The translations under genes were made by a program, and so were the position numbers. A model generated the notes under the pieces. The model ran no database searches and was not told the DNA's origin. It saw nothing but the letters and a program-made list of their open reading frames with translations. DNA of 47,050 nucleotides, taken from Bacteroidota bacterium (GTDB lineage Bacteria; Bacteroidota; Bacteroidia; B-17B0; Aurantibacillaceae). The stretch spans positions 1-47,050 of the forward strand of contig JAOQAF010000206.1 of assembly GCA_025963735.1 (NCBI GenBank), read 5' to 3'. Numbering within the stretch: position 1 is the first letter of the stretch; the number at the start of each line of letters is the position of its first letter. Positions 23,831-32,490 of this stretch are shown here, piece by piece.

Positions 23831-26452
23831 ATGGAGAAGAGATTTAAATTTAAATCATTGCTGACTTTTTGTAATAATGAATGGATGGTAAACAACCTAA
23901 AACGTTACCGTTCATGTTTTGATAAGGAAGAGATAGATTATGTGAGATGCGAACTTGCGCTTTATAATAAACTGTTTGATGAAGAAGACTGGACTGCCAA
24001 AGTAAATTTAAAATGTTTTGACATAAAAGGAAAAGAGGAGTTCTGCAACCGCGAAGTAATAATCACAGTTAAGAAAGATGAAAATATTTTTTATTTGCGT
24101 GATGGCTGGGGGGTTGAAACAAAAGGCAGTTTCTGGAAAAAAGGAAGTTATAAATGGATGGCCTACATCGACAACGTTTTTATAGGTGAAAATGTTTATC
24201 ATGTAAACGATGTTGGTCTTGTAACCAATACTTCAAATCCATATCTTGAAATAGAACACATTAAATTATACGATAGTCATTCAAACGGATGGCAGGAAAG
24301 GAACCGCAAGTATCTTAAAACTTTCAGCAAAGCTGAAACAAAATATGTGTGGGCCGAAGTAAAATTTAAAAACATAACTCCGCTTGATTATCACTATGAA
24401 ATTTTCATAAATTTTTATGATGATGCCGGACAACCAAAAGCATCCTTATCACAAACAGGTTTTGTAGATTCGAACAAAATGGATTATACCTATACCTTTG
24501 AAAAGGCCTGGGGTAGTGATAGTGGAGGAATATGGACTGATGATAAATATCTTGTGGAGGTAGTCTTTAATGATGTATTGGTGGCAGCAACCACTTTTGA
24601 ATGCGGCCCTCAGGCCGAAGAAGGAGAAACTCCAATTCTTAAAACAATTGAGCAGGCGGTGGCTTCGGGAAGTTCATCTGCGGGCAGTAACGCCAAAGTT
24701 GATGAATCTAAAAATCCGAAAACCCTTGAAGAATTACTTGCCGAACTCGACGCTCTGATTGGTCTTGATAATGTCAAGAAGTCGATCCGCGAAAATATTA
24801 CCTATTTAAATTTTACAAAACTCCGTAAAGAAAAAGGTTTTGATGATTCTTCAAAACTTGCGCTTCATAGTATGTTTACCGGAAATCCGGGCACAGGTAA
24901 AACCACCATCGTTAAAATGCTTGGTAAAATTTACCACCAGATGGGCCTTCTCACTAAAGGTCATGTGGTTGAAGTAGACCGTGCCGCCCTGGTTGGCGAG
25001 TACATTGGACAAACTGCGCCCAAGACCAAAAAAATGATTGACAGTGCAAGAGGTGGTATTTTGTTTATCGATGAAGCGTATTCTCTTGCCCGTTCTGACG
25101 ATGACAGTAAAGACTTTGGTAAAGAAGTTATTGAAATACTTTTAAAAGAGATGAGTGATGGTCCCGGTGATATTGCCATTATTGGCGCCGGCTATCCAAA
25201 ACAGATAAACCATTTTATTGAAAGTAACCCCGGCTTAAAGTCGCGCTTCGCGCATTATTTTCATTTTGATGATTACATGCCCGAAGAACTTTATCAGATT
25301 GCAATATATGCGGCAAAACAAAAACAGATTAATTTTTCACCCGACGCTGATTTTTATTTAAAAGAACAATTAACCGAAGCTTACCGCAAACGCGATGAGA
25401 ATTTTGGTAACGCTCGTTTTGTAAATGCAGTAGTAGATGAAGCGAAACTGGATATGGGTTTACGCATTATGAAATCAAGCGATCTTGCTGCTCTTTCCAA
25501 TGAAGAACTTTCAACCATACTTGTTGAAGATTTACAGCAGGTATTTTTAACGGAGCAAAAGAAAAAATTAAAACTGGCCATCAATGATAAACAACTCAAC
25601 GAAGCTTTAGCTGAATTGAATGATCTGGTAGGCATGGATAAAATTAAACAAGACGTGCAGGAGCTTGTTAAGCTTATTCGTTTTTATAATGAAACCGGCA
25701 AAGACGTTGTAAATAAATTCTCTTTGCATTCAGTATTTACAGGCAATCCCGGCACCGGCAAAACTACTCTTGCCCGGATAATTGCCAAAATTTATAAAGC
25801 GTTAGGTGTGTTAGAGCGCGGGCATGTTGTGGAGGTTGACCGTGAAGGATTAGTTGCGGGATATGTTGGACAAACAGCCACCAAAACAGCGGGTGTTGTT
25901 GAAGATGCCATGGGTGGAATTTTATTTATTGATGAAGCTTATGCTTTGGCCAATAAAGGATCTGCCAATGATTACGGACAGGAGGCGATCCAGGTAATTT
26001 TAAAACGAATGGAAGATGAGCGTGGAAAATTCGGGGTAATTGTTGCGGGTTACACTGAAAACATTCACTTGTTCATTGAAAGCAACCCCGGCTTTAAATC
26101 ACGCTTTGATAAAACATTTGTCTTTGAAGATTATAATCCTGATCAATTATGGCAAATAACTAAAAATCTGTTAATCAAGGAAAACTTAACAGCAACACCT
26201 GAAGCCGAAGAGCAAATAAAAAAATACCTTACCGGCTTATTTGAAAACCGCGATGTATTTTTTGGTAATGCCAGATCGGCAAGACAAGTTGTAGGAGATA
26301 TAGTTATGAAACAAAATTTACGTTTGGCTTCCATGCCTTCAGAAAAACGCAAAAAAGAAGATCTGGTTCAGTTAACTTTTGAAGATGTAAAACACTTACA
26401 GGTTGCAGAAACCGGAAGCCGCGCTACACTTGGTTTTAAATTCGGGCAATAA
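23831..26452 (+). CDS. Double-AAA+ ATPase of the CbxX/CfqX/SpoVK type with duplicated N-terminal domain
   Basis: An 873-residue protein. Residues about 20-126 and 139-259 look like two copies of one beta-rich domain: YRSCFDKEEIDYVRCEL against YLKTFSKAETKYVWAEV, then GSFWKKGSYKW against GGIWTDDKYLV. A Ser-rich linker (275-297) follows. AAA domain 1 spans about 300-575 with Walker A GNPGTGKTT (351-359), Walker B GGILFIDEA (408-416) and arginine finger in NPGLKSRF. AAA domain 2 spans about 590-870 with Walker A GNPGTGKTT (638-646) and Walker B GGILFIDEA (695-703). Both ATPase sites look intact. CbxX relatives remodel other proteins (Rubisco activase, EccA, SpoVK). The target here is unknown; the duplicated domain is the likely substrate or partner receptor. 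First of three TAATG-coupled genes. ATG at 23831. Confidence 0.9.
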   Translation: MEKRFKFKSLLTFCNNEWMVNNLKRYRSCFDKEEIDYVRCELALYNKLFDEEDWTAKVNLKCFDIKGKEEFCNREVIITVKKDENIFYLRDGWGVETKGSFWKKGSYKWMAYIDNVFIGENVYHVNDVGLVTNTSNPYLEIEHIKLYDSHSNGWQERNRKYLKTFSKAETKYVWAEVKFKNITPLDYHYEIFINFYDDAGQPKASLSQTGFVDSNKMDYTYTFEKAWGSDSGGIWTDDKYLVEVVFNDVLVAATTFECGPQAEEGETPILKTIEQAVASGSSSAGSNAKVDESKNPKTLEELLAELDALIGLDNVKKSIRENITYLNFTKLRKEKGFDDSSKLALHSMFTGNPGTGKTTIVKMLGKIYHQMGLLTKGHVVEVDRAALVGEYIGQTAPKTKKMIDSARGGILFIDEAYSLARSDDDSKDFGKEVIEILLKEMSDGPGDIAIIGAGYPKQINHFIESNPGLKSRFAHYFHFDDYMPEELYQIAIYAAKQKQINFSPDADFYLKEQLTEAYRKRDENFGNARFVNAVVDEAKLDMGLRIMKSSDLAALSNEELSTILVEDLQQVFLTEQKKKLKLAINDKQLNEALAELNDLVGMDKIKQDVQELVKLIRFYNETGKDVVNKFSLHSVFTGNPGTGKTTLARIIAKIYKALGVLERGHVVEVDREGLVAGYVGQTATKTAGVVEDAMGGILFIDEAYALANKGSANDYGQEAIQVILKRMEDERGKFGVIVAGYTENIHLFIESNPGFKSRFDKTFVFEDYNPDQLWQITKNLLIKENLTATPEAEEQIKKYLTGLFENRDVFFGNARSARQVVGDIVMKQNLRLASMPSEKRKKEDLVQLTFEDVKHLQVAETGSRATLGFKFGQ

Positions 26453-26796
26453 TGAGGCCTGCAGGGCTTAAAAGACTTCCGCACATTAAACATTTTGCGT
26501 CTGCACTTTTACGAAATATTTTTGCAGCTTTTATAGTTATATTATTTTCCCTTATTATTGGCACTCTTGGTTATATGTATTTCTTTAAACTGAGTTGGGT
26601 GGATGGGCTTTATAATGCAAGCATGATCTTAACCGGAATGGGTCCGGTTGATAAAGCCATAAGCAATAGCGGAAAAATTTTCGCTTCCATTTATGCGGTA
26701 TACAGCGGCGTTGCTTTTTTAACGAGTGTAGCTGTTCTATTCGCGCCGGTTCTTCACAGGTTCCTGCACAAATTCAGACTTGACATAGAAGAGTAA
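26452..26796 (+). CDS. Two-helix membrane protein with pore-loop-like segment
   Basis: A 114-residue protein. It has a basic N-terminus (about 1-20), TM1 (about 23-45), a semi-hydrophobic re-entrant segment DGLYNASMILTGMGP (about 51-65), TM2 (about 74-98) and a basic/acidic tail. The order TM1-pore-TM2 and the position of the Asp and aromatic residues resemble two-TM potassium channels. However, the filter TxGYG is replaced by TGMGP, so potassium selectivity is not supported. I do not know a family for it. It is coupled at both ends by TAATG overlaps, to the AAA+ ATPase upstream and the glycosyltransferase downstream, so a shared process is likely. Confidence 0.7.
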   Translation: MRPAGLKRLPHIKHFASALLRNIFAAFIVILFSLIIGTLGYMYFFKLSWVDGLYNASMILTGMGPVDKAISNSGKIFASIYAVYSGVAFLTSVAVLFAPVLHRFLHKFRLDIEE

Positions 26797-27881
26797 TGCC
26801 ATCTGTATTAATTCTTTGCGCGCATCGCCCCGGCCGCTCTCCCAGTCAGAGATACAGGTTCGAACAATATATCCCCTTTTTAGAAAAAAACGGTTTTATA
26901 TTCTCATGGTCGTATTTACTAAACGAAAAGGCAGACCGCGTTTTTTATTCGAGAGGAAATACTATTGCTAAATTTTTAATTCTGGCTAAAACTTTTTTGC
27001 AGCGCTTTAATGACACGCGGCACTTTAAAAAATTCGACATAGTTTTTATTCAGCGCGAAACAATGTTTCTTGGCACCTCTTTCGTTGAAAAAAAAGCCGC
27101 GCTTTCAGGAGCTAAAGTTATTTTTGATTTTGATGACAGTATATGGCTTGCAGATACAAGTCCGGGAAATAGAAAATGGCAGTGGTTAAAAAAACCAGAA
27201 AAAATTTTCGAAGCGGTTAAGCATGCAAACCTTGTTATAGCCGGCAATACCTACCTTGCAAATAAAAGCATTCCATTCAATAAAAACACAATCATTATAC
27301 CAACCACTATTGATACCGACTTTCATATTCCAAAATATAATTTACGCAATAAGGAAACCCTAACACTGGGGTGGAGCGGCAGCATAAGTACAATTAAGCA
27401 TTTTGAATTAATTGTTCCTGTATTAATTCAACTTAAAGAAAAATATGGAAATAGAATTAATTTCAAAATTATTGGTGATAAAAATTATAAAAACGATCAT
27501 CTTAACATAGAAGCATTAGATTGGGTTGAAGCAGCCGAAGTGGACCAACTGAATTCCTTTGATATTGGATTGATGCCTTTGCCGGATGATGAATGGTCGA
27601 AAGGGAAATGCGGCTTAAAAGGTTTGTCGTACATGGCCTGCGAAGTGTCAACCGTTATGAGCAATGTAGGTGTAAATTCAGAAATTATAAAAAACGGCAT
27701 CAATGGCTTTCTCATAAACCACCCTTCTGAATGGTTAAAGGTTCTTAGCAATTTAATTGAAAACTCACAACTAAGAAAAGATCTTGGCAGAGAAGGTAGA
27801 AAAACTGTGATTGAAAAATATTCGGTAGAGGCAAATAAAAATAATTACCTGAAAGCATTCAATACCGCGCTTCACGTGTAA
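26796..27881 (+). CDS. Glycosyltransferase, GT-B fold (GT4/GT1-like)
   Basis: A 361-residue protein. The N-terminal Rossmann half begins VLILCAHRPGRSPSQRYRFEQYIPFL, a pattern of Bacteroidota glycosyltransferases; FDIVFIQRE and KVIFDFDDSIWLAD follow. The C-terminal half contains TLGWSGS, IGLMPLPDDEWSKGKCGLKGLSYMACEV and GINGFL, the nucleotide-sugar-binding part with the conserved acidic/Gly region. Donor and acceptor are unknown. It is last in the AAA+ operon (TAATG start) and has no neighbouring cell-envelope polysaccharide locus. Confidence 0.85.
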   Translation: MPSVLILCAHRPGRSPSQRYRFEQYIPFLEKNGFIFSWSYLLNEKADRVFYSRGNTIAKFLILAKTFLQRFNDTRHFKKFDIVFIQRETMFLGTSFVEKKAALSGAKVIFDFDDSIWLADTSPGNRKWQWLKKPEKIFEAVKHANLVIAGNTYLANKSIPFNKNTIIIPTTIDTDFHIPKYNLRNKETLTLGWSGSISTIKHFELIVPVLIQLKEKYGNRINFKIIGDKNYKNDHLNIEALDWVEAAEVDQLNSFDIGLMPLPDDEWSKGKCGLKGLSYMACEVSTVMSNVGVNSEIIKNGINGFLINHPSEWLKVLSNLIENSQLRKDLGREGRKTVIEKYSVEANKNNYLKAFNTALHV

Positions 27882-27933
27882 CAGCCTTCAATCCTCGAGC
27901 CCTTTTCAATAGTGTATTTTGAGCTGTATGTAG

Positions 27934-27941
27934 TATATTTG
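27934..27941 (+). promoter_or_regulatory. Candidate -7 element of the TerB-DnaJ gene
   Basis: TATATTTG is an exact TAnnTTTG match, 23 bases before the ATG. No TTG lies at standard -33 spacing. Confidence 0.4.
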
Positions 27942-27963
27942 CCTTTCATTTTTAAAAACAGAT

Positions 27964-28722
27964 ATGTTTAAATTCATAGGCGCAATCATTGGCTTTTTTC
28001 TTTTAGGCCGTAATTTTTTTGGACTTATTATTGGGTTTGTTGTTGGATCGGTGATTGATAGCTTTAAGGTGATCAGCGTTAAAAAAGGAGACAACGGAGA
28101 AGACATCTTTGATTATTATAAACAGCACGCCGCTCAAAATCATGAAGACTTCGCCACCATGCTCATGGCTCTTTCCGCCCTGGTAATGAAGGCCGATGGA
28201 CGTGCTGTTAAAGCGGAGCTCGAATTTATTAAATCTTTTTTTGCGCAGCAATTCGGTCCGCAATTTACCAACCAGCATTTGCAAATATTAAAACACTTTT
28301 TAGATGCACCGCAAATTCCTGTTGAAAAAATCTGTCAGGATATCCGTCTACGGATGCAGGTGGAAGTGCGCATACAGCTCCTGCATTATTTATTTGGAAT
28401 CGTTAAGGCCGATGGACATGTAGCAGACACGGAAATTCAGGTTCTGAAAAGAATTGCGAACCTGCTCGAAATTCCAACGAGTGATTTTGAAAGCGTTAAG
28501 AACATGTTCTACCGTGATGTGAATTCAGATTACCACGTACTGGGCATTGAACCTAACGCTACAGAAGAAGAGATTAAAAAAGCCTACCGTCAAATGGCGG
28601 TACGATACCATCCCGATAAAGTAAGTCACATGGGTGAAGAATATCAGAAAGGCGCAAAAGAAAAATTTCAAAAAATAGTGGAAGCCTACGAAACCATTAA
28701 AAAGGCCCGAAGGATGGTGTAG
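27964..28722 (+). CDS. TerB-like and J-domain protein (DjlA-like co-chaperone)
   Basis: A 252-residue protein. One N-terminal membrane segment (about 4-32) is followed by a TerB-like helical domain (about 55-180; repeated KADGxxxxxExxxIK patterns at 76 and 148) and a C-terminal J domain (about 189-252) with the HPD tripeptide at 216-218 (YHPDK). The layout matches DjlA, a membrane-anchored co-chaperone that stimulates DnaK ATPase. ATG at 27964. It converges on nadC with only seven bases between stops and no hairpin terminator visible. Confidence 0.9.
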   Translation: MFKFIGAIIGFFLLGRNFFGLIIGFVVGSVIDSFKVISVKKGDNGEDIFDYYKQHAAQNHEDFATMLMALSALVMKADGRAVKAELEFIKSFFAQQFGPQFTNQHLQILKHFLDAPQIPVEKICQDIRLRMQVEVRIQLLHYLFGIVKADGHVADTEIQVLKRIANLLEIPTSDFESVKNMFYRDVNSDYHVLGIEPNATEEEIKKAYRQMAVRYHPDKVSHMGEEYQKGAKEKFQKIVEAYETIKKARRMV

Positions 28723-28729
28723 TCAGAGA

Positions 28730-29602
28730 CTAGTGCTTCATGGCCTTTAAACTCAGATCCAGACTATTTACATGATGTGTTAAAGCTCCTATCGAAATAA
28801 AATCCACTCCACACTTCGCGTATGCGCTGATATTTTTTTCTGTTATTCCGCCTGATGATTCTACCTCGTACTTTCCGTTAATTAATTTTACAGCTTGCAG
28901 AGTTTGTTCAGGAGTAAAATTATCAAGCATAATGCGTTGCACGCCCCCGTGTTTAAGAACAGTTTTTACATCCTCAATATTTCTTGTTTCTACCTCAATT
29001 GAAAGTTTTTTCTTCTTGCGTTTCAGATAAGAGTTCGCTTCATCAATGGCTTCGGTAATGCCTCCCGCAAAATCAATGTGGTTATCCTTTATAAGAATCA
29101 TATCAAACAATCCATAGCGGTGATTAGCGCCGCCACCAATAACCACCGACCACTTTTCAAAAAACCGGAAGCCGGGCGTGGTTTTACGGGTATCAATTAC
29201 TTTAGCTTTAGTGCCTTTGCATAATGACTGTAAATGCGCGGTTTTAGTTGCTATACCGCTCATGCGCTGCATGATATTTAAAATTAAACGTTCAGACATA
29301 ACAAGCTTTTGAGTGTTGCCATGTATGATAAAAGCGGCCTGACCTTTTTTTACTTTATCACCGTCTTTAAAAACTTTTTTGAACTTTATTTTTTTATCAA
29401 TCAGTTTAAAAATAAGTTCAGCAGCTTCAACGCCGGCAATGATGCCATCCTCCTTTATAAGTAATTGCATCCATCCTTTTTGATTTTTAGGAATGATGGA
29501 GAGCGTAGTATGATCGCCATCGCCAATATCTTCTTTAAAAGCGTTGGAAATAAACTGTCTTAAATTAAAATGCTTTCGGTGAAACTTAACAAAATCATTC
29601 AT
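28730..29602 (-). CDS. nadC: Nicotinate-nucleotide pyrophosphorylase (carboxylating)
   Basis: Quinolinate phosphoribosyltransferase of de novo NAD synthesis. It converts quinolinate and PRPP to nicotinate mononucleotide, CO2 and pyrophosphate. Family motifs: EDIGDGDHTT near the N-terminus, LNIMQRMSGIATKT, DTRKTTPGFR, GGGANHRYGLFDMILIKDNH, and the C-terminal barrel EVESSGGI and GVDFISIGALTH. The start is ATG at 29602 (290 residues), overlapping the DUF4783 stop by eight bases; the longer TTG start at 29614 is less likely. The nadC-DUF4783 pair with rlmH divergent is a neighbourhood I recall from other Bacteroidota. Confidence 0.96.
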   Translation of the reverse strand: MNDFVKFHRKHFNLRQFISNAFKEDIGDGDHTTLSIIPKNQKGWMQLLIKEDGIIAGVEAAELIFKLIDKKIKFKKVFKDGDKVKKGQAAFIIHGNTQKLVMSERLILNIMQRMSGIATKTAHLQSLCKGTKAKVIDTRKTTPGFRFFEKWSVVIGGGANHRYGLFDMILIKDNHIDFAGGITEAIDEANSYLKRKKKKLSIEVETRNIEDVKTVLKHGGVQRIMLDNFTPEQTLQAVKLINGKYEVESSGGITEKNISAYAKCGVDFISIGALTHHVNSLDLSLKAMKH

Positions 29603-29969
29603 TATCGTCTTCAATCCTGAATTGAGAAATTAAATTATTACGTATGAGTATCGAAACTCTGAATTTACCGTTAGCGGTTTCCAGCGTGCCCGTGATGTAT
29701 TGCGCGCTGTTGTTCATAGAACTAATATGGGAAGATGAAAAAGCCTTTACTGCGTGCTTTTCAAAAAAATATTTAATGTTAGCTTCGGCCTGGGGTTTAC
29801 TTAAAACATCTTCCTGATTTGAAATTTTTACAGACACCTTCTCTGCAAAATATTTAACAAGTTCACTCGATTTGCCAATTTTTAAGGCAGCCACAATTTC
29901 ATCAGGCACTTCAGCGGCGGAAAAAAAGAGGCTGAAAATAAAATAAAATATGCTGATCGTTAGTTTCAT
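29595..29969 (-). CDS. DUF4783 family exported protein
   Basis: A 124-residue protein with a signal peptide (about 1-19, ending FFSAAE). The mature part is an alpha+beta domain of about 100 residues: EIVAALKIGKSSELVKYFAEKVSVKI, then QAEANIKYFFEKHAV, ending RVSILIRNNLISQFRIED. This matches DUF4783 as I recall it, a small NTF2-like fold commonly encoded with nadC in Bacteroidota. Function is unknown. It has a clear promoter just upstream and overlaps nadC by eight bases. ATG at 29969. Confidence 0.85.
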   Translation of the reverse strand: MKLTISIFYFIFSLFFSAAEVPDEIVAALKIGKSSELVKYFAEKVSVKISNQEDVLSKPQAEANIKYFFEKHAVKAFSSSHISSMNNSAQYITGTLETANGKFRVSILIRNNLISQFRIEDDNE

Positions 29970-29979
29970 TTATGTTTTA

Positions 29980-30011
29980 CAAAGTTATACTATTTTTCCC
30001 ATCTTTGTCAA
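29980..30011 (-). promoter_or_regulatory. Promoter of the DUF4783-nadC operon
   Basis: On the minus strand TTG (30011-30009), 21 bases, TAACTTTG (29987-29980), exact at both elements. The ATG is ten bases past the -7, so the leader is very short. Confidence 0.68.
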
Positions 30012-30031
30012 CCTAAACCCTTATTGCTCTA

Positions 30032-30505
30032 ATGAAAGTAGTGCTGCTTCAGATTGACAAAACCCAGGATAGTTATTTGATTGAAGGGATTGATACCTAT
30101 ACCAAACGCATAAACAACTACACTGACTTTAAGATTATAACAATTAACGTGCCAAAAGCCATCAGACAGCGGACACATAACGAACAAAAGCTGGAGGAAG
30201 CACGTTTAATTTTAAATGAAATTGCCCCGGATGATCACCTCATTTTACTGGATGAAAAAGGTAAAGAGTTTAACTCCATCGATTTTTCAAAATACATATC
30301 GCAAAAACAAAATGCCTCCGTTAAACGGGCTATTTTTCTCATTGGTGGGCCGTTTGGCTTTGATGAGCTGATTTATAAAAGGGCAAACTTTAAATTGGCT
30401 CTCTCACAAATGACTTTTTCGCACCAAATGGTTAGATTGTTTTTTTCAGAACAATTATACCGGGCCTATACTATTCTTAAGGGAGAAAAGTATCATCATC
30501 AATAA
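30032..30505 (+). CDS. rlmH: 23S rRNA (pseudouridine1915-N3)-methyltransferase
   Basis: SPOUT-class methyltransferase that modifies m3-pseudouridine 1915 in helix 69 of 23S rRNA on assembled ribosomes. The trefoil-knot motifs are visible: LILLDEKGKEFNS, FLIGGPFGF, and the C-terminal SQMTFSHQMVRLFFSEQLYRA with ending GEKYHHQ, which matches the family YHK/YHH tail. Length 157 is exact for the family. ATG at 30032, transcribed divergently from DUF4783-nadC. Confidence 0.97.
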   Translation: MKVVLLQIDKTQDSYLIEGIDTYTKRINNYTDFKIITINVPKAIRQRTHNEQKLEEARLILNEIAPDDHLILLDEKGKEFNSIDFSKYISQKQNASVKRAIFLIGGPFGFDELIYKRANFKLALSQMTFSHQMVRLFFSEQLYRAYTILKGEKYHHQ

Positions 30506-30528
30506 TCCGTTAAAAATTTACAAATTGT

Positions 30529-32385
30529 TTAGTCAAAAAACATCCAGCTGATTCCGAATCGGAAAGCGCGGTCGGGCTGATAGTATCCCGGAACAAACGA
30601 ATAACTTTTACCTGCATAACCCTGCAACACGTTTTCCACTTTTAAAAATATATTCACTGGTCTTATCCTTGCATTTAAATATACATCCAAATAAGGATAC
30701 TCGCCGGTCATTTGCCTGTCTTGTAAATAAAATACCTGGGAAGAAGGCATATATCCATAACCGTAGAAAGACTGATAATATTGCAATTGTGCGCCAACCT
30801 GCAATTGAAGGTTATTGTGATAAAGACTGCCTGTATAAAACAACCTCGCGGTTAGAATATTTTTAGGAACACTCACATAAGCATCGTTGGTAGTGCTTTG
30901 TATAATATCGTTGACCGTAATTCCGATATGTTTAAGTAAAACAATTGAATAATTGGCAGTTATTCCTGCATTTTGCAATGCCTTTGCATGTTGTTGCGGC
31001 ATTGCCACGTTATTAAAAAATAAATAATTCTTAATATTCTGAAAAAGAAAAGTAAGACTGAAACTTTTATTGTAAACGTAGCCTAGTTGCGACTGAAACA
31101 TTTCCTGTGGCCTGTAACCATTATTGAACCAGATAAAATTATTGCTTACCCAATAGTTGTAAATATAGTCGGCGCTTCTTTTTTCGTATAATACATTCAG
31201 AAAAATCAAATGTTGTTTTGTCCGGTTTAAAGTAAAACTATTTTTAGTTTCCACTTTATAATTTCCTGAATTAGCGCCGTTAAATATATAGGAAGCATTA
31301 AAACCTGTTTCAAACAAACCTTTTTGATTTTTGATTGAATCCGAAGAGAGCATTGCTTTCCTCCAAACTGCATCGGCAAGAACCAAATTATTACTAAAAG
31401 AACTGTCGGCTTTTTGCCATACCTGATTCAACTCATTTTTGTATCCTAATGATACTCCTGCATTTTTATCAGTGCTTAATATAGAATAATTTATTTCGTT
31501 ACTGAATTTCAAAATCCGCGTACTATCATATGTTTGGACAGTATCCAGATAAATTAGATTATAAAATTTGTCGCCTACCGGATTTGCATCTTTATATTTA
31601 TACGTATTAAAGGCAACCTTCGATTTTAATTGAAGATACTGATGAACTTTAACTACTGAATCATTTGCGTTGTTTAATCTGATCCATGGATTAAACATGG
31701 CCTTATACTCTTTATTATCACGTGACGCAGAAGTGAGTTTAACAGGCAGCAGATCCTTTCCGTTAAGCAGATCTTTTTGGCTTAAAGTATCAAACGTGAT
31801 ACCACCGTTTTCCTGATTTTTATTTCCATTATTTAAAAAATAAAAATAATATCCGCTTCTTTTATTTGCTTTTGTGTAATTGCTTGAAACAAAAAGATTA
31901 TTTGTATACGTCTGTTGCTTTAAATAATATCCCAGCGATGTATAACGGTTAAACTTAACGGCAATATTCACCTTGTCTTTATAAGTGTGCGTAAAAATTA
32001 ATTTCAGGGCTTGCATTTTTTTGCTTCCCGCAATACCTGTAAGGCTTGCGTAGGGTCCTTTGCTGCGGTAATAACTTACCTCCTCCTCTTTAAAAATATC
32101 GTTAGAATAAGCGGAGGGCGTAAATCTAAATCCTAATTCAGAAGTTCCATAATTAAAAACATAAATGGGTGAAGGCATTCCCACATTCCCCATATAATTA
32201 CGCGGTAAAAAATTATGAATGATATTAATGGAAGTGTCAGGATAGGAAGAAGTGTAACGCGTTAAAGCGTTATTACCTTCTTGTTTTGATTTTAAATAAT
32301 CGGGATTTATGCTGTAAAAAACCTGAGAGGAGACGACCTGAGCCAAAAGAAAAAATAAAAATGTAAATACGCGTGCTGCTTGCAT
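30529..32385 (-). CDS. Putative porin (Bacteroidota outer-membrane beta-barrel)
   Basis: A 618-residue protein with a signal peptide (about 1-20, ending VVSSQ). The mature start contains NIIHNFLPRNYMGNVGMPSPIYVFN, a pattern of the Bacteroidota 'putative porin' family (PF14121-like). Alternating strand-like segments follow throughout, ending FRFGISWMFFD with a terminal aromatic. The permeant substrate is unknown. ATG at 32385. It lies downstream of the patatin-like gene, separated by about 100 bases, and converges on rlmH. Confidence 0.83.
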   Translation of the reverse strand: MQAARVFTFLFFLLAQVVSSQVFYSINPDYLKSKQEGNNALTRYTSSYPDTSINIIHNFLPRNYMGNVGMPSPIYVFNYGTSELGFRFTPSAYSNDIFKEEEVSYYRSKGPYASLTGIAGSKKMQALKLIFTHTYKDKVNIAVKFNRYTSLGYYLKQQTYTNNLFVSSNYTKANKRSGYYFYFLNNGNKNQENGGITFDTLSQKDLLNGKDLLPVKLTSASRDNKEYKAMFNPWIRLNNANDSVVKVHQYLQLKSKVAFNTYKYKDANPVGDKFYNLIYLDTVQTYDSTRILKFSNEINYSILSTDKNAGVSLGYKNELNQVWQKADSSFSNNLVLADAVWRKAMLSSDSIKNQKGLFETGFNASYIFNGANSGNYKVETKNSFTLNRTKQHLIFLNVLYEKRSADYIYNYWVSNNFIWFNNGYRPQEMFQSQLGYVYNKSFSLTFLFQNIKNYLFFNNVAMPQQHAKALQNAGITANYSIVLLKHIGITVNDIIQSTTNDAYVSVPKNILTARLFYTGSLYHNNLQLQVGAQLQYYQSFYGYGYMPSSQVFYLQDRQMTGEYPYLDVYLNARIRPVNIFLKVENVLQGYAGKSYSFVPGYYQPDRAFRFGISWMFFD

Positions 32386-32490
32386 ATTAAATAAATTTTA
32401 TAATTTCATGAAGACTCAATCTAAAGCAAAACTAAGAAAATTAAATCCTTCCTGCTAAGACATTGGAGAGTAAGATCTAAAGAAAACCGA

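Noticed and set aside
23737-23895. N-terminal extension of the MarC protein to 23895
   Set aside because: It would overlap the divergent AAA+ gene and adds 53 residues that do not resemble the family; ATG 23736 fits.
26452-26796. Naming the two-TM protein a potassium channel
   Set aside because: The selectivity filter TxGYG is absent (TGMGP instead), so only the topology is supported.
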